Both the position numbers and the translations under genes were made by a program. 64,000 nt of DNA from Myxococcales bacterium (GTDB taxonomy: Bacteria > Myxococcota_A > Bradymonadia > UBA7976 > UBA1532), in assembly GCA_002731825.1 (NCBI GenBank), contig PCCS01000017.1, forward strand, positions 1-64,000, read 5' to 3'. The notes under the pieces were generated by a model. The model searched no databases. It saw only the letters and a list, made by a program, of their open reading frames with translations, and was not told the DNA's origin. Below are positions 52,366 through 61,100 of the stretch, in pieces (within the stretch, counting starts at the first letter, position 1; each line of letters starts with the position of its first letter).

Positions 52366-53271
52366 ATGATCGAAGTGAGGCGTTATCAGGCGTCCGACTT
52401 GTTAGAGGTCACGACATTCCTGCGGTCTATTCAATCGCTTGACCCCGACTTTGACGCGCCAGAAGATGCAGCCTTCGCGAATTTCGTAAATCAATCTGTT
52501 AATCGTGGTGGTAAAGACTTTCGCCTTGCTTATGTGGGTGACCGCCTGGTCGGGGCCTTATTTTCTGGTCGCTACAAGGTCCTAGACCGCGCAGATTGGG
52601 TTCGCGGTTTCAGAATTATTGTCAACCCTCAGGGGCGCGCGTTGGGAGCAGCTGATATGCTGCACGATGTGCTAAACGAGCAAGACATAGATCGGGGCCT
52701 GATTCATCGAACCGTACTGGCCGGCGAACAGTCCTGCGATTCCGACCTGTTAAACGAACGGGGTTTTGAACTCGTTCAGCGCATTGTGATTATGCGTCGC
52801 TTAGGTCCACCGCCTGCCCTGAATGCATTACCGTCAAATTTTTCAATTCGAGACGCAGATATCCATCGCGATGCCCCATTTATCACGCACCTGAGCAACG
52901 TCGCTAATCGTCGGAACTTTGGTTTTGCACCGCTACTGGAAAGTGAGCTCAAAGAGACTGTCGATGCGCCCGGTGGCCGCCTACTGGTCCTTGAAACCAA
53001 GCAAGGTCGAGTGGTCGGTTCGACACAAACCCTTCCGTTTTTTGACAATGTCGGTGTTCTCCACAGTGTCTATGTTGACCCAGAATTCCAAGGCCGTGGA
53101 CTTGGACGATTTCTGGTTTTAGCCGCCTTAAATGCATTAGCTCAACACGGATACAGATGCGTTGAGCTCAGTGTTGATGAGAAAAATATTACAGCAAACA
53201 ACTTGTATAGTACGCTCGATTTTGAGGTCTATCGCATAGACGAAACATTCGAACGTATTCGAGCTCAATGA
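52366..53271 (+). CDS. Tandem GNAT acetyltransferase
   Basis: 301 residues with two GNAT-fold halves. The C-terminal half (about 155-298) has the acetyl-CoA loop VDPEFQGRGLGRFLV, matching the R/Q-x-x-G-x-G/A pattern, and the ENITANNLYSTLDFE segment typical of the family. The N-terminal half (about 1-145) looks GNAT-like with a less clear CoA loop and may be catalytically dead, as in other tandem GNATs. Its place in a sugar-nucleotide run suggests acetylation of an amino sugar, but this is inference. Its stop overlaps the next start (ATGA). Confidence 0.78.
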   Translation: MIEVRRYQASDLLEVTTFLRSIQSLDPDFDAPEDAAFANFVNQSVNRGGKDFRLAYVGDRLVGALFSGRYKVLDRADWVRGFRIIVNPQGRALGAADMLHDVLNEQDIDRGLIHRTVLAGEQSCDSDLLNERGFELVQRIVIMRRLGPPPALNALPSNFSIRDADIHRDAPFITHLSNVANRRNFGFAPLLESELKETVDAPGGRLLVLETKQGRVVGSTQTLPFFDNVGVLHSVYVDPEFQGRGLGRFLVLAALNALAQHGYRCVELSVDEKNITANNLYSTLDFEVYRIDETFERIRAQ

Positions 53272-54221
53272 ATTTACTCATCACGGGTGTCAGCGGATCT
53301 ATCGGCCAAGCGGTTGTACACTATCTAACACATCACAACCGATTCGGACGCGTAATCGCCATCGACAGACAGCCCCCAGCCCGTCTTGGTCCCTGCCATT
53401 TTATCAAAGCCAATCTCAACCAAATTGAGTTAGCTGATATTCTGATCACCGATGATATACAGTGTGTTCTTCACCTGGCCGGATCAGGCCACACTGGGAA
53501 TCCACGCATGGAGGCTCAGACAGCGCTTAAAGTGCTTAAAGCTGCCGCTGCTGCTGGATGTGGTCGCGTCGTCATTCCAAGTCGAGATTGGGTCTATCGG
53601 TCCAGCGATGAACCGAGTACTGAAGAGAGCCCATTGAGGGCATCCAGATTGATGAGCAAGGGCTTGAGCGCGGCGCGAACTCATTTTGCAGCACGTTTGG
53701 GTTGGGCGCCGGTAGAAGCTAAGCTACTTTTAGAATCAGTCATTTCTAATTTCATGAACAATGGGGGGCGCTGCGACGTTGTTGTTCCCAGATTCTGTAC
53801 CGTACTCAGTGACTCGCCAACCCTCGCTCTTCGGCAGTTGTTCGATGCCCCCTTCTTGCTCTCATCTCGGAAAAATGAGCCGCGTTTCCAATTTCTGCAT
53901 ATCGATGATGCGGCCCGTTTACTGATTGCGTGTACCCGTCGAAGTGGGCTATCCGGTGCCTACAATGTGGCCGGACGCGATCAACTGACCCTGACCGCGG
54001 TCGCCGGCATTTTAGAAAAACGGATTATCCATCTGCCCAACTGGAGTTTTGGCTTCGTCTTAAACGTTTTCGCACGCCTACGTTTATTTGGATTTAGTCA
54101 GAGTGCGTTGGTGAAATTACAAATGGCATCCGCCCTCTCCGTACAGCGTGCCTCCGAGTCACTCGGCGAACCAAAGTTGACGAGCCGACAGGCACTGGCG
54201 CTGTGGCGAACCAGTCAATGA
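53268..54221 (+). CDS. Extended SDR-family protein lacking the catalytic tyrosine
   Basis: 317 residues. The N-terminal NAD loop TGVSGSIGQ is intact and the Rossmann fold continues with HLAGSG. At the catalytic site the family YxxxK is altered: the candidate Lys is in APVEAKLLLE and the residue four positions before it is Pro, not Tyr. The segment usually reading SS.xVYG is SRDWVYRSS. So it may bind a nucleotide sugar without reducing it, or use another residue. Gene start and GNAT stop overlap (ATGA), so the pair is coupled. Confidence 0.75.
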   Translation: MNLLITGVSGSIGQAVVHYLTHHNRFGRVIAIDRQPPARLGPCHFIKANLNQIELADILITDDIQCVLHLAGSGHTGNPRMEAQTALKVLKAAAAAGCGRVVIPSRDWVYRSSDEPSTEESPLRASRLMSKGLSAARTHFAARLGWAPVEAKLLLESVISNFMNNGGRCDVVVPRFCTVLSDSPTLALRQLFDAPFLLSSRKNEPRFQFLHIDDAARLLIACTRRSGLSGAYNVAGRDQLTLTAVAGILEKRIIHLPNWSFGFVLNVFARLRLFGFSQSALVKLQMASALSVQRASESLGEPKLTSRQALALWRTSQ

Positions 54222-54313
54222 AATTAGGCCACCCATAGCACACACCTCTGCACTGGAAATCAGATTGTGAACGCGTTAGCGTCAGGCGTGAGTAATCTGG
54301 GTGAGTCGAGTTT

Positions 54314-54595
54314 ATGAGTACATCTAAAAAAAAGAAGTCTAAAGGTCGTCAAAAGAGTAAAGCCGCCGTTGAGCGGGATCGACTGAGAGGGGACAAAGCG
54401 GGCGTGAGCCAAGGGGCAAACGGCTCTGTCGAGGTCCCACAATATCGCGGTGGGATGATGAGTAACATGCGTGGTGGTTTTCAGTCAGCTGTTGGTCAAG
54501 GTGAGACCAGAGGCAAGGGAAGCACCTTGAACAACATCGTCTGGATTGCTCTGATCGGCGCGGCCGCCTTTATGTTGGTCAAGCAATTTCAGTGA
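54314..54595 (+). CDS. Small Lys-rich tail-anchored protein
   Basis: 93 residues. The N-terminal third is very basic (KKKKSKGRQKSKAA), the middle is Gly/Gln-rich and likely disordered (GGMMSNMRGGFQSAVGQG), and one membrane helix closes the protein (about 74-90). Cytoplasmic basic tail with a C-terminal anchor. It might touch nucleic acid, ribosomes or the anionic membrane surface. The stop overlaps the next gene's start (GTGA). Not recognised. Confidence 0.65.
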   Translation: MSTSKKKKSKGRQKSKAAVERDRLRGDKAGVSQGANGSVEVPQYRGGMMSNMRGGFQSAVGQGETRGKGSTLNNIVWIALIGAAAFMLVKQFQ

Positions 54596-55491
54596 GCCGA
54601 ATCCAGCGTGAACAACACACCGTATCTATTAGCGGCCTCGACTATGGACTGAATGTCTGGGACGGGGGGGGTGAGACAACCGTACTTCTGTTGCACGGGT
54701 ATTTGGATTGCGGTCTGAATTGGTCCTTCTTAGTCGATGCTCTGGGGTCATTTGACTGGCATGTGGTCGCACCGGATTGGCGCGGTCACGGAGAGTCTGC
54801 TTGGATCGGGGCTGGAGGGTACTACCATTTCACGGACTACGTTCGCGATCTCCATCAGCTCGTCAAATTCATCGGCCGTAAGCGAGTTGTTGTCGTCGGA
54901 CATTCTATGGGTGCGATGGTGGCTGTCCATTGGCTGAGTACGCGCCCCACGAACGTCATCGGCTGCATCTTGGCCGAAGCCGTCGGCCCACAGCCGCTGT
55001 CGGCGGATGATTATCCAAAGAGGCTTGGTCAGTGGCTCCAGCAAACAGCCCCTTTTGACCCGTCAAAAGTCCAACGCCCACTGCGTGACCTCGCCGATGC
55101 AAGTACACGAATCGCTCGCCAGTATCGGTCATTGCCGGCAGACCGTGTCAGGCAAATCGCAATAAATACAACTCGAAAGAGAGTCGATGGACAATTGGTC
55201 TGGAAGTTTGATCCACTGCATCGAACAACTGCGCCAATGCCCGGTTTTCCAGCCATCACAGATGCCTATTTAAAGGCCATCGAGTGTCCGCTATTTTGGA
55301 TTGGTGGAGAAAATAGTTTGTTTTTGAGACCCGAATTACACAAATGGCTTGACCAGGCGCAGAATATCGCCAAAGTAACGCTTTCTGACGCTGGCCATAT
55401 GCTTCACACGGAAAATCCGCTATCGTTAAGCATAGAAGTCACGCGTTTTATCCGTAGCTTAGACCCAAGCGCAGCTGAGACAAGGAGCTAA
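54592..55491 (+). CDS. Alpha/beta hydrolase
   Basis: 299 residues. The nucleophile elbow VGHSMGAMV has Ser at 105, the oxyanion region [13 protein letters not shown] is at 32-44, and the catalytic His is in [12 protein letters not shown] near residue 268. The DWRGHGES segment is typical of esterase/epoxide-hydrolase-like members. The start is GTG inside the stop of the previous gene. It is followed by the ferredoxin gene with AAGGAG just before that start. The substrate cannot be guessed from sequence. Confidence 0.87.
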   Translation: MSRIQREQHTVSISGLDYGLNVWDGGGETTVLLLHGYLDCGLNWSFLVDALGSFDWHVVAPDWRGHGESAWIGAGGYYHFTDYVRDLHQLVKFIGRKRVVVVGHSMGAMVAVHWLSTRPTNVIGCILAEAVGPQPLSADDYPKRLGQWLQQTAPFDPSKVQRPLRDLADASTRIARQYRSLPADRVRQIAINTTRKRVDGQLVWKFDPLHRTTAPMPGFPAITDAYLKAIECPLFWIGGENSLFLRPELHKWLDQAQNIAKVTLSDAGHMLHTENPLSLSIEVTRFIRSLDPSAAETRS

Positions 55492-55492
55492 C

Positions 55493-55825
55493 ATGGCAAC
55501 GTATATCACCGATGAGTGCATCAATTGTGGTGCCTGCGAGCCAGAATGTCCCAATAACGCGATCTCAGAAGGCGATGAATATTTCGTCATCGATCCAAAC
55601 CTCTGTACTGAGTGCGTGGGGTTCCATGGAGATGAAGCCTGTCAGACGGTTTGCCCCGTTGAGTGCTGTATTCCGGACCCAGATAAACGGGAAACCGAGG
55701 GTGAGCTTCTGGTAAAAGCGACAAAGTTGCATCCAGGCGAGGCCTTCCCGTCGGAAAACCAATTGGATGAAACGACATCGAGATTTCGAAATCCTGATTG
55801 GATTAACGAAGGTCGAGACGACTAA
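55493..55825 (+). CDS. 2[4Fe-4S] ferredoxin (YfhL-like)
   Basis: 110 residues. Cluster I ligands are [12 protein letters not shown]. Cluster II has the insertion between its second and third cysteine typical of the YfhL/Allochromatium-type ferredoxins: CTEC, then a nine-residue insert, then [12 protein letters not shown]-terminal extension of about 45 residues follows, as in that family. Low-potential electron carrier in the cytoplasm; partner unknown. AAGGAG is 5 bases before the ATG. Last gene of the plus-strand run. Confidence 0.92.
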   Translation: MATYITDECINCGACEPECPNNAISEGDEYFVIDPNLCTECVGFHGDEACQTVCPVECCIPDPDKRETEGELLVKATKLHPGEAFPSENQLDETTSRFRNPDWINEGRDD

Positions 55826-55855
55826 AACAGTCCGTAAACAACATCATCTCCGCGC

Positions 55856-56974
55856 CTACCCTTCCTTCAGGATGATCCAGTCACCGTATTGGTCGAGTTT
55901 ATCAAATAGCGCATGTCGTCCCTCGGCTTCAGGCAAAGCCACAACCACCGGATAGGCGATCACTTGCATCAGTCGACGCCAATCAGCATGGGGGATGACC
56001 TCAGCATTTAAGACGTGCAGTAACTCTTCGAGGGGTTTCGAGCCGTCTTTCGGCACGCATCCGAACGGCACCAACCCACCCTCTTTTAGAAGAGCCAAGC
56101 TATTAAAAATTGAGACGTCTTCTCCCTGATATGTTGTCTCCCCGTCGGCGATCCCATCGATGAGAAATTCATCGTTGTAGCTGCCTATTTCCAAGTCTAA
56201 TGGGATGCCCTTTAAGCGCACTCGAGCTGGGCAAAGGCGCCTGGCCCAAATGACCTCAGCTCCGCCACGTTGGCTGCGCAAACGAATTGGAACCAACTCA
56301 CCTTCGCTGGCATAGTCTCCATCGGTCTCGGGGATATCAATCCCGACTTTCTGCCATTGCAGGCGCGCGTCGCTAAATCGTCCAAGGGCTGTATAGGCGA
56401 TCCCCAAGTTCCAATGACACGCTTGGTCATCGGGCCGAAATCGTAACACTGTCTCAAAGGCCGCTGCAGATGCGGCCCAATCGGTCTCAAGCTTTTTGAT
56501 GACACCCAAATTAAATTGAGCACTCATATCGCCAGGTAATGCTTTAGCGGCGGTTTCAACCAATGGTGTCGCTGTGTCGATGAACTCCCATTGCAGTAAC
56601 AAATGACCTAAATCGCTCTGGAAGGCTGGGCCATGTTGTTCGGACATCGCAGAGATATGTTCCGCCACTTCTTTTGCACCGCGTCGGTCCCCGAGACCGT
56701 AGAGCACAGTCCCTATCCAATCTTCGGCGACACGCCCCAAGCGATCGACCGGGAGGTCAGAATTCCACGCGGCCTCTAAGATGTGTAAAGAGAGCGGGTA
56801 CATTCGATGCTGGCGCAAGTGGTCAAGGACTTGAAACAAGGCGGTGGCCGCTTGCCCTTCGAGCCAATCAACCAATCGTGTCCCCAGAGATGTTGCATCA
56901 TCAAACTGCGGATCATAGCGTTCGATGTCCGTCTTGAGTTCAGCGGGTAATCCATCGAGTCCTTCATTCTTCAC
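55856..56974 (-). CDS. TPR-repeat protein
   Basis: 372 residues, cytoplasmic. The N-terminal 200 residues are helical with TPR-like units, clearest at about 145-210 (AQFNLGVIKKLETDWAASAA, then ACHWNLGIAYTALGRFSDAR). The C-terminal 160 residues are mixed alpha/beta and not recognised. The ATG overlaps the ettA stop as ATGA, so it is translated from the ettA transcript. Function unknown; a partner of the translation factor is only a guess from coupling. Confidence 0.7.
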   Translation of the reverse strand: MKNEGLDGLPAELKTDIERYDPQFDDATSLGTRLVDWLEGQAATALFQVLDHLRQHRMYPLSLHILEAAWNSDLPVDRLGRVAEDWIGTVLYGLGDRRGAKEVAEHISAMSEQHGPAFQSDLGHLLLQWEFIDTATPLVETAAKALPGDMSAQFNLGVIKKLETDWAASAAAFETVLRFRPDDQACHWNLGIAYTALGRFSDARLQWQKVGIDIPETDGDYASEGELVPIRLRSQRGGAEVIWARRLCPARVRLKGIPLDLEIGSYNDEFLIDGIADGETTYQGEDVSIFNSLALLKEGGLVPFGCVPKDGSKPLEELLHVLNAEVIPHADWRRLMQVIAYPVVVALPEAEGRHALFDKLDQYGDWIILKEG

Positions 56975-58650
56975 GAGCGGGCAAACTTCCTGTACTTGAT
57001 TCGCTTAGGAATGATCGTATCTACACCAAGACGACGTTTTTTGTCTTCTTCATAGTCTTGATAATTTCCCTCGAACCAAACGACGTCGGAATCGCCTTCG
57101 AAGGCGATGATATGGGTTGCGATTCGGTCGAGAAACCAGCGGTCATGGCTAATGATAAGCGCACACCCTGCAAAGGACAAAAGTGCCTCTTCTAAGGCGC
57201 GCAATGTGTCAACATCTAAATCGTTTGTCGGCTCATCCAGCAAGAGCACGTTGCCGCCGGATTTTAGAAGTTTGGCCAGATGTACACGGTTTCGTTCACC
57301 ACCAGATAAGTACCCTACTTTTTTCTGCTGATCACTGCCCTTGAATCCAAACGCACCCACATAGGCCCGGGAATTCATATCGTGGCGACCCATTTCGATC
57401 ACCTCGGCTCCGCCCGTGATTTCTTCCCAAATATTATGATCACCAGCCAACTCAGAACGGCTTTGATCCACGTACGCTATGTCGACCGTCTCGCCCGTTT
57501 TGATCTCACCTGAATCGGGTTGCTGCTCGCCTGTCAGCATTCGAAACAAGGTTGTTTTACCAGCGCCATTGGGTCCGATAATTCCAACGATGGCACCCGG
57601 GGGAAGCAAGAAATCTAAATCATCGACCAACAGTCGATCGCCAAACCCCTTGGTGACGGATTGAGCCTCAAAAACAGTATCACCCAAACGTGGACCTGGA
57701 GGAATTCTCAATTCTAATTTGGATCGCTGCTCTTCGTTTTGTTCATTGAGGAGTGCTTCGAAAGCACGAACACGGGCTTTACTCTTCGTCTGTCGACCTT
57801 TCGGTGATTGCCTAATCCAATCCAACTCGTCTTTTAAAGCACGCTGACGGGCAGACTCGCGTTTGTCTTTACTGGCAAGGCGGTCTTGTTTTTGGTCTAA
57901 CCACGTCGAGTAATTGCCCTTCCATGGAATCCCGTGACCATTGTCGAGTTCTAAAATCCACTCAGTGACATTATCGAGGAAGTAGCGGTCGTGAGTTATG
58001 AGAACAATGGTTCCGTGGTATGTCTTGAGATGACCTTCTAACCAAGCGACCGTTTCCGCATCAAGGTGGTTTGTGGGCTCGTCTAGGAGCAGAAGATCTG
58101 GTTTTTCTAAAAGCAATCGACAGAGAGCGACGCGTCTGCGCTCACCACCGCTTAGATGTGTAACCGCATCCTCGCCAGGCGGCAGTCGCAAGGCGTCCAT
58201 CGCCACCTCGATCTGGCTGTCCAATTCCCATGCGTTGACAGCATCTATCTTGTCCTGCAAAACCCCCATTCGATCGTAGAGCTTCGCCATCTCATCATCG
58301 TCCATAGGCTCACCCATGCGTCCGGTGATTTCATTGAACTCATCGAGAAGTGCTTGGGTTTTAGAAACACCCAATTTGACGTTCTCAAAGACCGATAAGG
58401 ACTCGTCGAGTTCTGGTTCTTGAGATAAATAGCCAACGGTGTACCCCTTGGCTAACCAAGCCTCCCCGACGAAATCGGTATCCTGTCCGGCCATAATTCG
58501 AAGCAAAGTGGACTTACCTGCCCCATTGCCTCCGATGACGCCGATCTTTGCGCCAGGATAGAAGGATAATTGAATCCCTTTGAGGACTTCTTTACCGTTT
58601 AGATAGACCTTTTTGAGGTCGCGCATGTGGTAAATAAACTGTTCAGCCAT
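56971..58650 (-). CDS. ettA: Energy-dependent translational throttle protein EttA (ABC-F)
   Basis: 559 residues, two ABC domains with no membrane segment. First domain: Walker A GGNGAGKSTLLR, signature LSGGERRR, Walker B LLLDEPTNHLD. Second: GPNGAGKTTLFR, LSGGERNR, LLLDEPTNDLD. The arm region in the first domain and the basic linker (QSPKGRQTKSKARVRAF) fit EttA, which gates the ribosome E site according to energy status. Length and start (MAEQFIYHMRDLKKVY) match the family. It is coupled to the TPR gene downstream. Confidence 0.95.
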   Translation of the reverse strand: MAEQFIYHMRDLKKVYLNGKEVLKGIQLSFYPGAKIGVIGGNGAGKSTLLRIMAGQDTDFVGEAWLAKGYTVGYLSQEPELDESLSVFENVKLGVSKTQALLDEFNEITGRMGEPMDDDEMAKLYDRMGVLQDKIDAVNAWELDSQIEVAMDALRLPPGEDAVTHLSGGERRRVALCRLLLEKPDLLLLDEPTNHLDAETVAWLEGHLKTYHGTIVLITHDRYFLDNVTEWILELDNGHGIPWKGNYSTWLDQKQDRLASKDKRESARQRALKDELDWIRQSPKGRQTKSKARVRAFEALLNEQNEEQRSKLELRIPPGPRLGDTVFEAQSVTKGFGDRLLVDDLDFLLPPGAIVGIIGPNGAGKTTLFRMLTGEQQPDSGEIKTGETVDIAYVDQSRSELAGDHNIWEEITGGAEVIEMGRHDMNSRAYVGAFGFKGSDQQKKVGYLSGGERNRVHLAKLLKSGGNVLLLDEPTNDLDVDTLRALEEALLSFAGCALIISHDRWFLDRIATHIIAFEGDSDVVWFEGNYQDYEEDKKRRLGVDTIIPKRIKYRKFARS

Positions 58651-58808
58651 TTCACCCTCTGTCGTGCGTTCATTGTCGTGATTGGTGCGACCCTGAAGGG
58701 GTCAAACTGCGGATACACTAGCCCCATCTAGCTCATTTACACAAGCACAACGGGCTGCTGTCGAATTCGGTGGGAAGAAAGCGCGGTGTTCGAACTCAAA
58801 CAAGCGGA

Positions 58809-58940
58809 TCAGGTCGATGAAAGGCGACCATTTCGCTTCTTCTTAAGTGCGCTTGCATTACGCAACCGTGATTTTCGTAGTTTGGCCTTACGAGCTGCTT
58901 TACGACGGGCTGTGTTGCGGCGCTTATTAGCTTGTTTCAT
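58809..58940 (-). CDS. 43-residue extremely basic protein
   Basis: A short frame starting MKQANKRRNTARRKAA and ending GRLSST: 19 of 43 residues are Lys or Arg and there is no Asp or Glu. AAGGAG lies 7-8 bases before the ATG. The composition and the helical spacing of basic residues suggest an RNA- or ribosome-binding peptide, in the style of small ribosomal proteins. It is too short for most gene finders. The 158 bp between it and ettA hold only a 5-bp hairpin (GACCC/GGGTC at 58689-58703). I do not recognise a family. Confidence 0.62.
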   Translation of the reverse strand: MKQANKRRNTARRKAARKAKLRKSRLRNASALKKKRNGRLSST

Positions 58941-59042
58941 GGCCGACTCCTTTTAATCTATCAGCGTTCACTCAGGGCGCGCATCTTGTCTGGACTTGCT
59001 TCAGAGATCAAGTCTATCCGACCAATTTTGTTTTTTTTCTGT

Positions 59043-59059
59043 AAAAACCAGCCTGGTTT
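59043..59059 (-). terminator. Possible terminator of the acyl-CoA ligase gene
   Basis: On the minus strand AAACC-AGGCT-GGTTTTT follows the stop codon of the ligase gene by about 18 bases: a 5-bp stem with a short run of T. Weak, but correctly placed before the small basic-protein gene. Confidence 0.3.
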
Positions 59060-59077
59060 CACCCGATTTATCTGAAC

Positions 59078-60892
59078 TCATGGTTTCTTTTTGGCGAGAT
59101 AGACCCGATCGATTCGATCCGCATAGCGTGCAACAACCCGATCGCGCCGAATCTTGAGTGAGGGTGTAAGCAGTGACTCTTGTGTGGAAAACGCCTCGGC
59201 GATCAACTCGAAGTCGCGGACGGTCTCATGCTTTGCAAGTCTCTGATTAACCCGATTCACCGACTCGTCTATAATTCGTCTAATTTTGGGTTCTCTAAGT
59301 AAGGATTCTGGATCTCGAAAGAACAGCTTCTTTTTTTTAGCCCACGCTTCAAGTTCGGTCATCGCCGGAACGATCAACGCAATGCAATACGGCCGATTAT
59401 CGCCGATCAGGCACGCCTGCTCGATCATGGGCTCCAAGCGCAATAAGCTCTCAACTCGTTGCGGAGCGACGTAGCGACCCCCCGAATCCTTAAATAGATC
59501 TTTTTTCCGATCTGTAATCCAGACGAAACCATCGCGATCAACCCGACCGATATCACCGGTGGCCAACCAACCGTCGTCCGATAGCACAGCTCGAGTGATG
59601 GATGGCTGTTTCCAATACCCCTGCATCACACTCGGTGCCTTCACCATAATTTCGCCATCGTGTGCAATGCGGACCCGGACATTATCTAATGCTTGTCCAA
59701 CGCTACCAAAGCGATAACTTTCCGGGCGATTGACGCTCACGACAGGGGATGTTTCTGTCAATCCATATCCCTCGAGGATCAAGACACCGGAGGAAAAGAA
59801 GAATTCGGCGATTTCGGGAGCGAGCGCTGCCCCACCGGAGACTAAAATCCTGAGACGGCCACCCAAACGGTCATGCAGGTCTCGGAAAATTTTGTCTCTG
59901 AGCCAAGCATATTGCCAATTGAGTGTTTTACCCGCTTGCCGACCGGCTTGGTGTTTTCGGCTTAAGCGGGCCCCGACAGACAGGGCTGCTCCCATGGCAA
60001 GGCGCTTAGCCGGCGTGAATTGCCTCCGGACTGTCTGCGCGCGTCGGTACACCTTTTCATAGAGCCGTGGCACGCCGGTCATTAACGTCGGGCGAACCTC
60101 TTCCAAATCTTCCAGAAGGCGATCCATTCCGCATGAATAATAGATGGTCGCCCCACCGAAAAAGCATGGCATATAGTACCCTGCCATCCGCTCGAAGCTA
60201 TGGCTTAAAGGCAAAAACGAGAGTAAGACGTCCTCGTGACTGATGGAAATCGCACGAAGGCAGGCCTCACAATTACTGGTCATGTTTTCGTGGGAGATCA
60301 TGACGCCTTTGGGCTGACCTGTGGTCCCGGAGGTGTAGATCAGGGTCATTAAATCGCTGGGCTTGATCCCATCAATTCGACCTGGAATCGAGCTCAAATG
60401 CGTCGAGGTGCGTCCCAGGTTTTCTAGCTTGAGCAGGCTGAGATGTTCAGTGTCTAGGCCATCGAGAATTTTGACAGCCGTATGAAATGCAAACAAATGG
60501 TGGGTCTCTGGAAACCGACCCATTTCGCCGGCGACTCGCTCCAAGATATCAGCCTCGCCGATGAACACAGCTTTGACACCCGAATCCGATAAAATCCAGT
60601 CGATATCTTCCATGGAGGCGGTCTCAGAGATGGCCACCGTAGCAGCGCCAATAGACAGAATTGCCAAATCAGCAATCACCCACTCAACGCTGCTCTGACC
60701 AATGATGGCCACGCGCTCACCAGATGCGATGCCAAGGTCTAAAAGTCCAGCTGCCGCAGCATCCACACGCTCATTGATCTGAAGCCACGTCAAGGGCCGC
60801 CAGTGCCTATCACGACGACTGTAGATCATGGGCCTGCTGTGCAGCTTTGCGACCTGCTCTCGAAAAACTGCTGGAATGGTCCGTGTCGTCAT
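59078..60892 (-). CDS. Long-chain fatty acyl-CoA ligase (AMP-forming)
   Basis: Activates a fatty acid to its CoA ester through an acyl-adenylate. 604 residues. The AMP-binding P-loop is YTSGTTGQPKGV, the adenine motif is EGYGLTETSPVV, and the hinge region GWLATGDIGRVDRDGFVWIT leads to DRKKDLFKDSGGRYVAP. The length and the extra segment before the hinge resemble the FAA1/FadD15 subclass that handles long chains. The frame runs to 60928; ATG 60892 has TTGAGG 4 bases ahead and is preferred. Monocistronic, divergent from the kinase gene. Confidence 0.92.
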   Translation of the reverse strand: MTTRTIPAVFREQVAKLHSRPMIYSRRDRHWRPLTWLQINERVDAAAAGLLDLGIASGERVAIIGQSSVEWVIADLAILSIGAATVAISETASMEDIDWILSDSGVKAVFIGEADILERVAGEMGRFPETHHLFAFHTAVKILDGLDTEHLSLLKLENLGRTSTHLSSIPGRIDGIKPSDLMTLIYTSGTTGQPKGVMISHENMTSNCEACLRAISISHEDVLLSFLPLSHSFERMAGYYMPCFFGGATIYYSCGMDRLLEDLEEVRPTLMTGVPRLYEKVYRRAQTVRRQFTPAKRLAMGAALSVGARLSRKHQAGRQAGKTLNWQYAWLRDKIFRDLHDRLGGRLRILVSGGAALAPEIAEFFFSSGVLILEGYGLTETSPVVSVNRPESYRFGSVGQALDNVRVRIAHDGEIMVKAPSVMQGYWKQPSITRAVLSDDGWLATGDIGRVDRDGFVWITDRKKDLFKDSGGRYVAPQRVESLLRLEPMIEQACLIGDNRPYCIALIVPAMTELEAWAKKKKLFFRDPESLLREPKIRRIIDESVNRVNQRLAKHETVRDFELIAEAFSTQESLLTPSLKIRRDRVVARYADRIDRVYLAKKKP

Positions 60893-61100
60893 GAGCCTCA
60901 AATCTATTTTATTCGCACCAAGGCACACGGCCCATGGGGCATCGCTGCGCTCCGCCGCAAGCGTTTAGAGGCAAAACATAGCAAATAAAAGCAAGCCGAT
61001 GTGGATAAAGATGAGGAGCTTCTTGCCCCGGCTCCTCAGTCCATGCAAGTCTCCCATATCGGGGAGAATTTTGTCTAGATCTTGGAGGGCTTGAGACTCG

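Noticed and set aside
58770..58800. GTTCGAA resembling a tRNA T-loop between the small basic gene and ettA
   Set aside because: No matching acceptor, D or anticodon stems can be folded around it.
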